NCBI RefSeq assembly: GCF_002251085.2
Contig: NZ_NOJZ02000002.1
Span: forward strand, 62,001 to 126,000
Length of the DNA: 64,000 nucleotides
From: Romboutsia maritimum
GTDB lineage: Bacteria; Bacillota; Clostridia; Peptostreptococcales; Peptostreptococcaceae
Direction of reading: 5' to 3'
Below the pieces are notes generated by a model. It searched no databases and had not been told where the DNA came from. It saw nothing but the letters and a program-made list of their open reading frames with translations. Positions 45,275 through 54,470 of the stretch are shown one piece after another; the stretch's first letter is position 1, and every line of letters begins with the position of its first letter. The position numbers and the translations under genes were made by a program.

Positions 45275-46966
45275 GTGAATAAGAATAGGATAAGTGAAAA
45301 GTCTTATTTTATAATTTATCAAGGGGATATAGAAAAAGCTTTAAAAGAAAATGGAATTAATGAGTTTATGGTTTTAAATTCTAAATTAGCAGTAATATAT
45401 GTTCCACTTGATTTTAATGAAGCTAAATTAAATGATATAGTAGAAGTTGCGTGGTGGAATGAATCAATTCCAATGAGTTCTTTAATAGATATAACAAATA
45501 ATCTAGAGACAGGTGAGACAGTAACTAGAGCAGCAGGAACAGAATATGTATATAATAATCCGTATATTAATATTTCAGGAAAGGGAATTATAATTGCAGT
45601 CATAGATTCGGGAATAGATTATTTACATCCTGATTTTATAAAAGATGATGGAACTAGTAAAATAATTAGTATATGGGATCAAGAAAGTGACAAAGGCAAT
45701 ATTCCAGAAGGATTTATATTTGGAAGTGAATTTAGTAATTCTCAAATAAATGAAGCAATAAAAGAAAATAATGGAAGCCTAAGTGTAGATAATATAGGTA
45801 CGGGTACAATAGCAGCAGGAATTTTAGTTGGGGGAGGAAGAATCAATCCTTTGTATAAAGGTGTAGCAGTAGGAGCAGAATTAGTAGTAGTTAAATTAAG
45901 ACAATATGTTGGAACATTTTATAAAGATAAAATTAATTATACTTCAACTGATTTTTATGCTGCAATAACATATGTACTATCAATAGCAAAAGTGGAAAAT
46001 AAACCAATAATAATAAATTTTACAATTGGAGGTAGATCAGGTACAGTTTTAGATGCATCGATGATAGATACTTATGATTCTTTTAGTAAAGCGGGAGTAG
46101 TTGTAGTAAGTGGAGCTGGAAATCAAGGAAATACAGATGTCCATTTTTCAGGAAGTTTTAGTAATGTAAATCAATCAGAAGATATTATTATTCAAGTTAG
46201 TGAAGATTATGCTCTTGATATAATTTTAAATACTAGAGGGCCAGATAAAATAGATGCTATGCTAGTAGCTCCATCAGGAGAGATGAGTAAGGTTGCAAGA
46301 TATTCACCAGATTATTATGTATATAGCGGGAAATTTAATTTGGAAGATACTCTTTATGAGATGAGATATATATATCCGTGGATAGGTTCAGGAAAAGAAC
46401 ATCTAGAAATAAAATTAAATAATTTAAAACCTGGTATATGGACACTGAGATTAATGCCAGAATTTATTATAAATGGAAATTATGATGTATACCTTCCTAA
46501 TAAAGATTTATTATCTGATGATACTAGATTTTTAGATCCAGATTCTGTAGCAACTGTAACTGTTTATGGAGCAAATGATGGAGTTATAACTGTTGGAACT
46601 TATAATGATAAAACTGATAGTATGTGGCTAGGATCATCCAAAGGTCCAATAGAAGGAAGAGGAATTAAACCGGATATAGTAGCTCCAGGAATAGATATAA
46701 TATCAACATATTTAGGAAGAACATATAATACAGGATCAGGTACAGGGATTAGTAGTTCTATTGTGTGCGGAATACTTGCATTAATAATGGAATATATGAT
46801 ACAACAAACAGAATTATCTAGATTATCTTTATATACAGAAACTTTAAAAACATATTTAATGTTAGGGTCAACAAAAAAAGAAATTTATACTTATCCAAAT
46901 ATTTCGCAAGGTTATGGAATAGTTAATTTAAAAAATACGATACAACAAATTTCAAATATACTATAA
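45275..46966 (+). CDS. cspC: CspC germinant-signalling pseudoprotease, copy 2
   Basis: 563 residues, same length as copy 1, start GTG 45275 with AGGTGG upstream (copy 1 uses ATG). It keeps Asp111 and has the same Thr176 and Gly491 replacements. The N-terminal third is nearly identical to copy 1. Differences cluster in the middle: GGGRI for GAGNI, RQYV for [13 protein letters not shown] for [18 protein letters not shown] for [13 protein letters not shown] for TYDM. The frame is intact and the changes are conservative, so the copy is probably functional; it could differ in ligand response. Confidence 0.93.
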   Translation: MNKNRISEKSYFIIYQGDIEKALKENGINEFMVLNSKLAVIYVPLDFNEAKLNDIVEVAWWNESIPMSSLIDITNNLETGETVTRAAGTEYVYNNPYINISGKGIIIAVIDSGIDYLHPDFIKDDGTSKIISIWDQESDKGNIPEGFIFGSEFSNSQINEAIKENNGSLSVDNIGTGTIAAGILVGGGRINPLYKGVAVGAELVVVKLRQYVGTFYKDKINYTSTDFYAAITYVLSIAKVENKPIIINFTIGGRSGTVLDASMIDTYDSFSKAGVVVVSGAGNQGNTDVHFSGSFSNVNQSEDIIIQVSEDYALDIILNTRGPDKIDAMLVAPSGEMSKVARYSPDYYVYSGKFNLEDTLYEMRYIYPWIGSGKEHLEIKLNNLKPGIWTLRLMPEFIINGNYDVYLPNKDLLSDDTRFLDPDSVATVTVYGANDGVITVGTYNDKTDSMWLGSSKGPIEGRGIKPDIVAPGIDIISTYLGRTYNTGSGTGISSSIVCGILALIMEYMIQQTELSRLSLYTETLKTYLMLGSTKKEIYTYPNISQGYGIVNLKNTIQQISNIL

Positions 46967-47055
46967 ATTAAATTTAACCACTGATTTAAATAATATGAAT
47001 TGTAATGAAAAAATTGGTTAAGACTAATATAAAAGATATTTGAGAGGTGATAAAT

Positions 47056-47250
47056 TTGCGAAATAAAAAAGCACAACCTTTAAGTGGGAAAAATAATAAA
47101 AGATTAAAAAAAGGAGTACCTACTAATAATGAAAAAACAGCTGCATGGGCAGATATTGATAAGTTGCAACCAGAAAGTAAAGTATCAGTTCCATCTTTAG
47201 AAAATGTAGTAGAAGCTAAAGATTGGGTAGATAATGGAAGTAAATTATAA
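47056..47250 (+). CDS. Small DUF3787-like protein in the germination block
   Basis: 64 residues from TTG 47056 (GAGAGG ends 8 bases upstream). Basic N-terminus, then TAAWADIDKLQPESKVSVPS and ENVVEAKDWVDNGSKL. This resembles, from memory, the DUF3787 family of small clostridial proteins; I cannot verify it. No signal peptide or membrane helix. It follows cspC2 by 89 bases without a clear terminator, so it may be co-transcribed. Its role is unknown. Confidence 0.6.
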   Translation: MRNKKAQPLSGKNNKRLKKGVPTNNEKTAAWADIDKLQPESKVSVPSLENVVEAKDWVDNGSKL

Positions 47251-47268
47251 GATAGATTCTAAATAATG

Positions 47269-47305
47269 GCTAAAAATATTAGTAAACTAATATTTTTAGC
47301 TTATT
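47269..47305. terminator. Terminator between convergent genes
   Basis: GCTAAAAATATTAGT and ACTAATATTTTTAGC form a perfect 15-bp stem (47269-47300), with T-rich sequence after it. The stem is symmetrical, so it may work in both directions. It ends the csp transcript and the convergent LysM-like gene. Confidence 0.8.
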
Positions 47306-47332
47306 ATTTAGATTTTTTTATCTAAAAAATTA

Positions 47333-47728
47333 TTAATCAGTTGGGATTGTTAAATATTGACCTGATTTAATTTCATATGTATCAGATACAAGACCTATAT
47401 TTTCTTTATAAACAACTTTTCTAAAACTTTCTAAATCATCTACATCATGATTATATTTCTGTATTATATTATCTATTGTTTCTCCAGCTAAAACTAGATG
47501 TTTTGTAAATGTTCTATCCTTCATAACTTTTTTATATGCTTTTTTATATGATATTTCAGTAATTTTATTAAAAAAAGGTACATTATCTACTAAATATTTA
47601 TATGAAGTATCTAAACAAGTTATATAATTGTAAAATCCTCCTTTGAGTACAGTAGAAGTAGATTTATTTTTATCACAAGATGGAGCAATAAATAAAAGGG
47701 CTATAAGAAATACTAGTATATATTTCAA
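47333..47728 (-). CDS. Small secreted protein with a LysM-like domain
   Basis: 131 residues, start TTG 47728 with GGAGG upstream. Residues 1-18 are hydrophobic and end APSC-D, a possible but non-ideal lipoprotein cleavage site. The C-terminal ~50 residues (LVLAGETIDNIIQKYN ... IKSGQYLTIP) resemble LysM, a peptidoglycan-binding fold. It lies between csp genes and sleC on the opposite strand, divergent from sleC. A spore-cortex or envelope role is a reasonable guess from context only. Confidence 0.58.
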   Translation of the reverse strand: MKYILVFLIALLFIAPSCDKNKSTSTVLKGGFYNYITCLDTSYKYLVDNVPFFNKITEISYKKAYKKVMKDRTFTKHLVLAGETIDNIIQKYNHDVDDLESFRKVVYKENIGLVSDTYEIKSGQYLTIPTD

Positions 47729-47889
47729 GTTAATACCTCCTAAAATTTAGTTTATATTTCTTGGTAATTTATGTTTGAATTATATCCAGAATTTATAAAT
47801 TTTATAATAAGTTGTAAATTAATATATCAAAAAAAAATAAAAATCATAGTTTAATAGTATAGTTAAAAAAATAAAAAGAAGGTGATTAT

Positions 47890-49152
47890 ATGCAGGATGG
47901 ATTTTTAACGGTTAGTGTAATAGATTCTCGTACTAATCGACCTATTGAAGGTGCAAGTATAAATATATACAATAATGAAGAAAGAAGATCTACTTTATAT
48001 CAAAACTTAACTACTAATGAATCAGGTCAAGTGACTGGATTACAACTTCCAGCGCCTGATTTAAAGTATTCTCAACAACCATCAGAAGTAAGACCATATA
48101 GTCAATATACAGTTGAAGCGATTATGAACGGATATGAAACCATTATAATAGATGGTTGCCAAATATTACCTACTGTTCAAGCTAGACAGACTATTCCGCT
48201 ACCGAATAAAGAAAGAAGTAAAATGAGTTACTCTAGACAAAATGAAGAAATATATGTAATACCAGAACATACTCTTTTTGGAAAATTTCCACCTAAAATA
48301 CCTGAAAGTGATTTAAAGCCAATACCACCACCTACTGGATTTGTTGTTTTAGATTATCCAGTTGTTCCAGAGTTTATAGTTGTTCATGATGGTTTGCCAG
48401 AAGATACATCAGCTCCTAATTATTGGATTAGATATAAGGATTATATTAAAAATGTCGCTTCTTCAGAGATTTATTCAACTTGGCCAGAGCAAACAATATA
48501 TGCAAATATAATAGCAATAATATCATTTACATTAAATAGAGTTTTTACAGAATGGTATAGAAATAAAGGACTTAGTTTTACTATAACTTCATCAACAGCA
48601 TATGACCATAAATATATGCACAATAGGAATGTATATGATACTATAAGTGTAGTTGTAGATGATATTTTTAATACATTTATAAAAAGACCACCTACAGCTA
48701 GACAGCCATTATTAGCTCAATACTGTGATGGTCATAACAGTCAATGTCCAAATCATATGACTCAGTGGGGAAGTAAAGATTTAGGGGATAAAGGAAATGA
48801 CTATGAAACTATATTAAGATATTTTTATGGAGACAGTATTGTTTTTGATAAAGCACAAATAGTAAGTGGAGTTCCTGTATCTTTTCCTGGAGAAGTATTA
48901 AGTGTTGGTTCTCAAAGTAAATATGTTCAAACTATACAAAATCAACTTAATGCAATATCAAACTCATATCCAGCTATACAAAAAGTTAAAGAAGATGGAA
49001 TTTTTGGAGAAAGTACAGCAGATGCAGTTAAAAAATTTCAATCAATATTTGGATTACCTCAAAATGGAAGTGTGGATTTTAAAACATGGTATGAAATATC
49101 TAGAGTGTATGTAGCTACTACTAAAATAGCAGAATTAAATCCTACTATATAA
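47890..49152 (+). CDS. sleC: Spore cortex-lytic enzyme SleC (pro-form)
   Basis: 420 residues, close to C. difficile SleC. The N-terminal ~115 residues (MQDGFLTVSVIDSRTNRPIE) form the propeptide region. The conserved core has EIYSTWPEQTIYANIIAIIS, NRVFTEWYRNKGLSFTITSS, AQYCDGHNSQCPNHMTQWGS. A peptidoglycan-binding domain spans about 335-400 (YVQTIQNQLNAIS ... GIFGESTADAVKKFQ). CspB cleaves the pro-form during germination and the enzyme then degrades cortex. In C. difficile sleC is away from csp; here it lies under 1 kb after cspC2, as in some other clostridia. Confidence 0.92.
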   Translation: MQDGFLTVSVIDSRTNRPIEGASINIYNNEERRSTLYQNLTTNESGQVTGLQLPAPDLKYSQQPSEVRPYSQYTVEAIMNGYETIIIDGCQILPTVQARQTIPLPNKERSKMSYSRQNEEIYVIPEHTLFGKFPPKIPESDLKPIPPPTGFVVLDYPVVPEFIVVHDGLPEDTSAPNYWIRYKDYIKNVASSEIYSTWPEQTIYANIIAIISFTLNRVFTEWYRNKGLSFTITSSTAYDHKYMHNRNVYDTISVVVDDIFNTFIKRPPTARQPLLAQYCDGHNSQCPNHMTQWGSKDLGDKGNDYETILRYFYGDSIVFDKAQIVSGVPVSFPGEVLSVGSQSKYVQTIQNQLNAISNSYPAIQKVKEDGIFGESTADAVKKFQSIFGLPQNGSVDFKTWYEISRVYVATTKIAELNPTI

Positions 49153-49180
49153 ATTAGATTAAGTAAAATTATAAAGTAGG

Positions 49181-49209
49181 TTGACTTAATTTTTATATGT
49201 TGGTATAAT
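49181..49209 (+). promoter_or_regulatory. Promoter of the asnS T-box transcript
   Basis: TTGACT (49181-49186) and TATAAT (49204-49209) with a 17-base spacer, about 35 bases before the first T-box helix. Confidence 0.8.
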
Positions 49210-49239
49210 CTTCTTACAAATTGAAATAATATTAACAAT

Positions 49240-49497
49240 AAATACTGTGAAGAGACCAGTAAATATAAATGGTAGTTATAGCGAGTTGAGGATGGTGTAA
49301 GCTCAATACGGATTTTATATTGAATAACAGCTTGGAGTTTCTAACCGAAAATTTTTAACAAGTAGGCTTAGACGGTGGGTTCCGTTACAAACCATAAGCA
49401 TAGCTTAACTAAGAGGTCAAATTTTGACAATTAGGGTGGTACCGCGAGAGAGTAATAGCCTTTCGTCCCTTTATGTGGGATGAGGGGCTTTTTTTAA
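49240..49497 (+). ncRNA. Asparagine-specific T-box riboswitch
   Basis: The leader has the T-box core AGGGTGGTACCGCG (49433-49446). Stem I contains the AG-bulge and distal-loop landmarks. The specifier codon appears to be AAC (Asn) at 49326-49328 in GAATAACAGC, matching the gene downstream. The terminator is AGCCTTTCGTCCC/GGGATGAGGGGCT with a T-run (to 49497). Uncharged tRNA-Asn should stabilise the antiterminator and switch asnS on. Confidence 0.95.
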
Positions 49498-49566
49498 TTC
49501 TTTATTTAAGTATAAAATAAATTTTAAAAATGATATATTGTAATATATCCTAAGGAGGCAAATTAA

Positions 49567-50964
49567 ATGCAAAATGAATTTATAACAGTAAAAGAGTTAT
49601 ATAAAAGTAAAGAGCAATATATAGGTAAAGAAGTAAAAGTAGCTGGATGGATAAGAACAGCTAGAGGATCTAAGAATTTTGGATTTATAGAATTAAATGA
49701 TGGAAGTTTCTTTAAAAATATGCAAATAGTTTATGATGAAAAATTAGAGAACTTTAAAGATATATCTAAATTACCAATAAGTTCATCTGTATTGGTAGAA
49801 GGAGAGTTAGTAGCTACAGAAGGTGCTAAGCAACCAGTAGAAATACATGCAACTAAAATAGTTGTAGAAGGGGAATCAGATAGTTCATACCCACTACAAA
49901 AGAAAAGACATACTCTTGAGTATTTAAGAACAATAGCACACTTAAGACCAAGAAGTAATACATTCTCAGCAGTATTTAGAGTAAGATCTTTAGCTGCATA
50001 TGCTATACATAAGTTCTTCCAAGATAGAAACTTCGTATATGCACATTCTCCTATTATAACAGGAAGTGACTGTGAAGGCGCAGGAGAAATGTTCAGACTT
50101 ACTACTATGGACTTAAATGATATACCAAAAACTGAAGATGGAAAAATAGATTATTCTAATGATTTCTTTGGAAAAGAAGCTAATTTAACAGTTAGTGGAC
50201 AATTAAATGCAGAAATAATGGCTCTTGCATTTAGAAATGTTTATACATTTGGTCCTACATTTAGAGCTGAAAATTCAAATACAGGAAGACATGCTTCTGA
50301 GTTCTGGATGATAGAGCCTGAAATAACTTTTGCAGATCTTGAAGATAATATGGAACTTGCAGAAGATATGATAAAATATGTTATAAACTACGTTCTTGAA
50401 AATGCACCAGAAGAAATGGAATTCTTCAATAGCTTTATAGATAAAGGCTTATTTGAAAGATTAAATAATGTAGTAAATTCTGACTTTGTAAGAATAACTT
50501 ATACTAAAGCAGTTGAATTATTAATAGAATCAGGACATGAGTTTGAGTATCCAGTTGAGTGGGGATGTGACCTTCAAACTGAACATGAAAGATATATAAC
50601 AGAACAAATATACAATGCTCCAGTATTTGTAACAGATTATCCAAAGGATATAAAAGCATTCTATATGAGAATGAATGAAGATGGAAAAACTGTTAGAGCG
50701 ATGGATTTATTAGTTCCAGGTGTTGGAGAAATAGTTGGTGGATCTCAAAGGGAAGAAAGACATGATGTATTATTAGATAGAATAAAAGAAATGAACTTAA
50801 ACGAGGAAGATTACTGGTGGTATTTAGAACTTAGAAAGTTCGGAACAGCTACTCACTCAGGATTTGGTTTAGGATTTGAAAGAATAATAATGTATATGAC
50901 AGGAATGTCTAATATAAGAGACGTAATACCATTCCCAAGAACACCTAAGAATGCTGAATTCTAA
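49567..50964 (+). CDS. asnS: Asparaginyl-tRNA synthetase
   Basis: 465 residues. An OB-fold anticodon-binding domain (1-~115) includes [20 protein letters not shown]. The class II catalytic core has motif 2 at [20 protein letters not shown] (residues ~236-255) and motif 3 [15 protein letters not shown] near the end. AsnRS rather than AspRS is supported by the class II sequence and by the Asn T-box specifier. With asnB elsewhere in the window the organism makes free asparagine and charges tRNA directly. Confidence 0.96.
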   Translation: MQNEFITVKELYKSKEQYIGKEVKVAGWIRTARGSKNFGFIELNDGSFFKNMQIVYDEKLENFKDISKLPISSSVLVEGELVATEGAKQPVEIHATKIVVEGESDSSYPLQKKRHTLEYLRTIAHLRPRSNTFSAVFRVRSLAAYAIHKFFQDRNFVYAHSPIITGSDCEGAGEMFRLTTMDLNDIPKTEDGKIDYSNDFFGKEANLTVSGQLNAEIMALAFRNVYTFGPTFRAENSNTGRHASEFWMIEPEITFADLEDNMELAEDMIKYVINYVLENAPEEMEFFNSFIDKGLFERLNNVVNSDFVRITYTKAVELLIESGHEFEYPVEWGCDLQTEHERYITEQIYNAPVFVTDYPKDIKAFYMRMNEDGKTVRAMDLLVPGVGEIVGGSQREERHDVLLDRIKEMNLNEEDYWWYLELRKFGTATHSGFGLGFERIIMYMTGMSNIRDVIPFPRTPKNAEF

Positions 50965-50973
50965 TACGAATTT

Positions 50974-51018
50974 AAAGTGAAAAATCTCCTTTTATTAGGA
51001 GATTTTTCACTTTATACA
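50974..51018 (+). terminator. Terminator of asnS
   Basis: AAAGTGAAAAATCTCCT and AGGAGATTTTTCACTTT form a perfect 17-bp stem with a 6-base loop. The end is T-rich. Confidence 0.9.
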
Positions 51019-51164
51019 ACAATGTATTTTGATTTATTATATAATATCAATTAAGAATAAAAGCTAGTAAGTGTTAAATATTAGTTAAATATGTTTAATT
51101 AATGTTAATATATGGGTATAATTAAAGTTAAAACAAGTATTAAGCACGATTATTAGGAGGGAAA

Positions 51165-52346
51165 ATGAAGATTAATTGGAATGGAAAATATACCACAATG
51201 TCGGTATATACATTTATAGTAGTTTGCTGCAGTATTATATTTTATAATATAATATCTCAATTTGATAAATTTTCAGGTAAGATAGGGGAAATAATGGGTA
51301 TATTCCAGCCATTTATTATTGGATTTGTAATGGCATATCTATTAAACTTTATATTGAAATTTTATGAAGAAAAGTTATTAATTAAAGAACAATTTAAAAG
51401 TTTTAAAAAAGGTCATAAAAGGGGACTAGGATTATTACTTACATATAGTACTGCGCTATTAATAGTAGGCTTATTTATGCAGTTTGTAGTTCCTCAATTA
51501 GTAGATAGTGTTTCTGGACTAGTAAATGATATACCTAGGTATGCAAAGAATTTAAGTATTCTTGTAGATGATGTAATAAAAAGTAATAAATTTCATATTG
51601 ATGAACAATATCTAAATATAGCAGTACAAAAACTAAATGAACTTGCAGAAGTATTTATGGATATAATTACAAATTTATTTCCTATAATAGGAGATATTCT
51701 TAAAACTACAGCATCTAGTATTTGGAATATAATTTTAGGATTAATAATTTCTATTTATATGCTAATAGACAAAGAAAATTTTTATGCATTAGGTAAAAAA
51801 ATGACATTTGCTTTATTTAATGAAAAACATTCTAGTAAAATTTTAGAATTAACTCATAGAACTAATAATACATTTGGTAAGTTTCTAAGTGGTAAAATAA
51901 TAGATTCATCAATAATAGGAGTGTTAACATTTGTAGTACTTACTATATTTAAAATGCCATATATATTATTAATATCAGTGATAATAGGAATAACTAATAT
52001 TATACCGTTCTTTGGACCATTCTTTGGAGCAATTCCATCGGCTATAATAATATTATTTGTATCTCCTATAAAGGCATTATGGTTTTTATTAATAATAGTA
52101 GTAATCCAACAATTAGATGGGAACTTTATAGGACCTAAAATTTTAGGAGATTCTATTGGAATATCTGCATTTTGGATACTGTTCTCATTATTAGTAGCAG
52201 GAAAAGTTTTAGGATTAGTAGGAATGATAATAGGAGTACCTTTGTTTGCAGTAATTTACTCTATAATTAAAGATATTATAGAAGCTAAATTAGATAAAAA
52301 GGGACTACCTAGTGAGACCTCAGATTATATGAATAAATATGAATAA
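51165..52346 (+). CDS. AI-2E family transporter, second paralog
   Basis: 393 residues with the same layout as the 38957-40051 protein. It has N-terminal helix pairs, a soluble segment, and the C-terminal helical block with TNIIPFFGPFFGAIPSAIII and VIQQLDGNFIGPKILGDSIG, the family signature. It is flanked by its own terminator and AT-rich leader, so it is probably monocistronic. The substrate is unknown. The two paralogs lie on opposite strands, 11 kb apart, on either side of the germination genes. Confidence 0.85.
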   Translation: MKINWNGKYTTMSVYTFIVVCCSIIFYNIISQFDKFSGKIGEIMGIFQPFIIGFVMAYLLNFILKFYEEKLLIKEQFKSFKKGHKRGLGLLLTYSTALLIVGLFMQFVVPQLVDSVSGLVNDIPRYAKNLSILVDDVIKSNKFHIDEQYLNIAVQKLNELAEVFMDIITNLFPIIGDILKTTASSIWNIILGLIISIYMLIDKENFYALGKKMTFALFNEKHSSKILELTHRTNNTFGKFLSGKIIDSSIIGVLTFVVLTIFKMPYILLISVIIGITNIIPFFGPFFGAIPSAIIILFVSPIKALWFLLIIVVIQQLDGNFIGPKILGDSIGISAFWILFSLLVAGKVLGLVGMIIGVPLFAVIYSIIKDIIEAKLDKKGLPSETSDYMNKYE

Positions 52347-52359
52347 TTAATTTGTGAGT

Positions 52360-52410
52360 GGAGTATATAAAAATACAATGTATATGTATTTTTATATACT
52401 CCATATTTAT
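52360..52410 (+). terminator. Terminator of the second AI-2E gene
   Basis: GGAGTATATAAAAATACA and TGTATTTTTATATACTCC form a perfect 18-bp stem, followed by ATATTTATTTT. Confidence 0.88.
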
Positions 52411-52523
52411 TTTAACTCATAATTATATTCGTAGTTAAGCTAGAGTTAAGCATTTTCTGATATAATATAGGAAAACATGGCAATAATACATTGTAATTTT
52501 AAAAAATATTTTGGAGGAAGAAT

Positions 52524-53858
52524 ATGGATAGTACAGAAAATAACAATAATGTATATAGTAACTATTCTAAAATAGATGGAAAATCATCTAAGGATATAGA
52601 AAATGATAAATTCACAATGAAAAAAAATGATAATTTACATTGTAAAATATGTGAAAAAGACAACAGCTTCAGTAGTACATATTGCAAATTTTGTGGGAAT
52701 GATTTGAATGAAATAGTTACTTTAAATGAAGCTAAGGGGAAATTAAAATTTAAAGAAGTAATAAAAAATGATTTAGCTTATTTAAATTTAAAAAACATAA
52801 TATTAACATCTGGATTAGCTGTAATAATGTTACTTTTAGTAGCTATTGGATTTAAATTTATGATATCAAATCAATTTAAACAAATTAGTAATTCAATAAA
52901 TCTGGTACACATATTATTAGGATTAAATTTAGGAACTGTAAATGTAAGTACATCTACTATGATGGGTTCATCTTCAGTTAGTGCTAAATTTGGTTTATTA
53001 TTATCGGTAATTTTACCTATAGTAGCAATGATTATATCTAATTTTATATTTATGAAAAAACCTAAAAAAGACTCTAAGTCTAACCTAATTGATTCAATAG
53101 GGGTAGGAATTGTATATGGAGGATTTTTAGGGATTTTATGCATATTTACTAACGTTAGAGCAAATCCACATGATTTATTTCAATATGGATATAGCTTAGG
53201 TTTTAGTTATAAATTCTTAAGTTTATTTATAAATGGATTTATAATAGGATTTTTGAGTACGTATTTTATAGGATTGAGAAAAGAACACATAGAAAAAAAT
53301 ATATATTTAGGAATATTTAGACAAGCATTTAAAATAATTTTCTTAGGGTATATTTTGATTTTTATATTATTAGGTATGTTAAGTATATCAAATAGTAACT
53401 ATTTAATGGAATTAGGTTTAAGTAGTTATATAGGTAAGTTAGGATTAGGAGTAGTGTTAACTCAATTATCTATATATGTATGGTCATTTGCTAATTTAAT
53501 ACCTGTAAATATTGGAGTATATAAATTATCGGTAATAGATGCAGGTGGTACATATTTGATGGGAGATTCAAAATTAATTTTTTGTGCAATGGTTGCTTTA
53601 TCAGCTTTAATTTTATTAATAGCTGGATGTAAACTAAAATCTAAGTATAAAAAAGAAGGAATCAAATCAGTATTAACTTTAGCAATATCTTATTCAATTT
53701 TTATGGGGATTTTGTCTATGTTTACAACTATACAACTTACAACTTATTCAAGTTCAACATATATGGGATTTAGTTTAATAACAACTTTAATAATTTCGTT
53801 TATATATAGCTTTATAATGTCATTTGTAGGATATAAGTTAAACACATTTACTAATTAA
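52524..53858 (+). CDS. Zinc-ribbon membrane protein, unknown
   Basis: 444 residues. A cytoplasmic zinc ribbon lies near the N-terminus (HCKICEKDNSFSSTYCKFCG, residues ~38-57). About ten hydrophobic helices follow from residue ~88. No transporter signature is recognised. The next gene also encodes zinc ribbons and starts 17 bases later, so they form a pair. The architecture (zinc ribbon plus polytopic membrane part) is common in uncharacterised clostridial proteins. Confidence 0.6.
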   Translation: MDSTENNNNVYSNYSKIDGKSSKDIENDKFTMKKNDNLHCKICEKDNSFSSTYCKFCGNDLNEIVTLNEAKGKLKFKEVIKNDLAYLNLKNIILTSGLAVIMLLLVAIGFKFMISNQFKQISNSINLVHILLGLNLGTVNVSTSTMMGSSSVSAKFGLLLSVILPIVAMIISNFIFMKKPKKDSKSNLIDSIGVGIVYGGFLGILCIFTNVRANPHDLFQYGYSLGFSYKFLSLFINGFIIGFLSTYFIGLRKEHIEKNIYLGIFRQAFKIIFLGYILIFILLGMLSISNSNYLMELGLSSYIGKLGLGVVLTQLSIYVWSFANLIPVNIGVYKLSVIDAGGTYLMGDSKLIFCAMVALSALILLIAGCKLKSKYKKEGIKSVLTLAISYSIFMGILSMFTTIQLTTYSSSTYMGFSLITTLIISFIYSFIMSFVGYKLNTFTN

Positions 53859-53875
53859 TTTTAGGAGGAATAAAA

Positions 53876-54295
53876 ATGGATTTAGATAAAAAAAAGGAAA
53901 AAATAAGTATTTTTAAAGAGGAATTAGAAATAAAAAAAGAAATAGAACAAGATAATCTTGAAAAAACCAATATTTTATTAGAGTTAGGAATTTTAACTTA
54001 TGAAAAATTTAGAAAACAAGAAGTGTATGATTCTAGTTTTGATGATATGTGTCAAGAATTATTAGATTTAGATAAAAAAATATATGAAAATAATTTAAGA
54101 ATTGAAAATTTAAGAAAGTCACAAATACAAATTAAATGTGAATGTAACAATGAATTAAGCGTAAGTGATAAGTTCTGTCCAGAATGTGGGAAAAAGGTAT
54201 GTTTAGAAGAAGAAAATATGATGATTTGTGAATTTTGTGAATCTAAAATAGATAATGATTCAATTTACTGCATATGTTGTGGGAAAAAAATTTAA
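53876..54295 (+). CDS. Coiled-coil protein with two zinc ribbons
   Basis: 139 residues. The N-terminal ~80 residues are a charged helix, probably coiled coil. Two zinc ribbons follow: CECNNELSVSDKFCPECGKK and CEFCESKIDNDSIYCICCGK. It is co-transcribed with the upstream zinc-ribbon membrane protein (17-base gap) and closed by a terminator. A role as its soluble partner is inference. Confidence 0.6.
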   Translation: MDLDKKKEKISIFKEELEIKKEIEQDNLEKTNILLELGILTYEKFRKQEVYDSSFDDMCQELLDLDKKIYENNLRIENLRKSQIQIKCECNNELSVSDKFCPECGKKVCLEEENMMICEFCESKIDNDSIYCICCGKKI

Positions 54296-54324
54296 GAAAA
54301 AAATATTAATATATAAGTTATTGG

Positions 54325-54355
54325 AAGCTGTTTTAATTTTAAAGCAGCTTTTTTT
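54325..54355 (+). terminator. Terminator of the zinc-ribbon pair
   Basis: AAGCTGTTTT pairs with AAAGCAGCTT (one G-T pair) over a 6-base loop, then a T-run. Confidence 0.85.
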
Positions 54356-54357
54356 AT

Positions 54358-54437
54358 TGTTAATATGTATTGACATGATAAGTATTAACATATATCATAA
54401 TGATTGTTAATATATTTAATGGACATATATATTAACA
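54358..54437 (+). promoter_or_regulatory. Promoter with two identical inverted-repeat operators
   Basis: TGTTAATA occurs at 54358 and 54405, and its inverse TATTAACA at 54383 and 54430. Each pair is separated by exactly 17 bases, so two operators of the same geometry (54358-54390 and 54405-54437) follow each other. A promoter with TTGACA (54370-54375) and TATCAT (54393-54398, 17-base spacer) lies in and between them. The gene starting at 54471 is the only likely target. Confidence 0.72.
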
Positions 54438-54470
54438 ATTGCGAATTATATATAGAGAGGATTAAATTAT

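Larger units (their letters stand above)
43371..46966 (+). repeat. Tandem duplication covering cspA tail and cspC
   Basis: Unit 1 is 43371-45156 (last 84 bases of cspBA plus cspC1). Unit 2 is 45183-46966 (decayed cspA tail plus cspC2). The two units align end to end with an offset of 1,810-1,812 bases. Similarity continues about 20 bases past each cspC stop. Both are in the same orientation. Confidence 0.93.

Noticed and set aside
48902..49114. 70-codon open frame inside sleC in another frame
   Set aside because: It overlaps the well-conserved peptidoglycan-binding domain of SleC and has no ribosome site.
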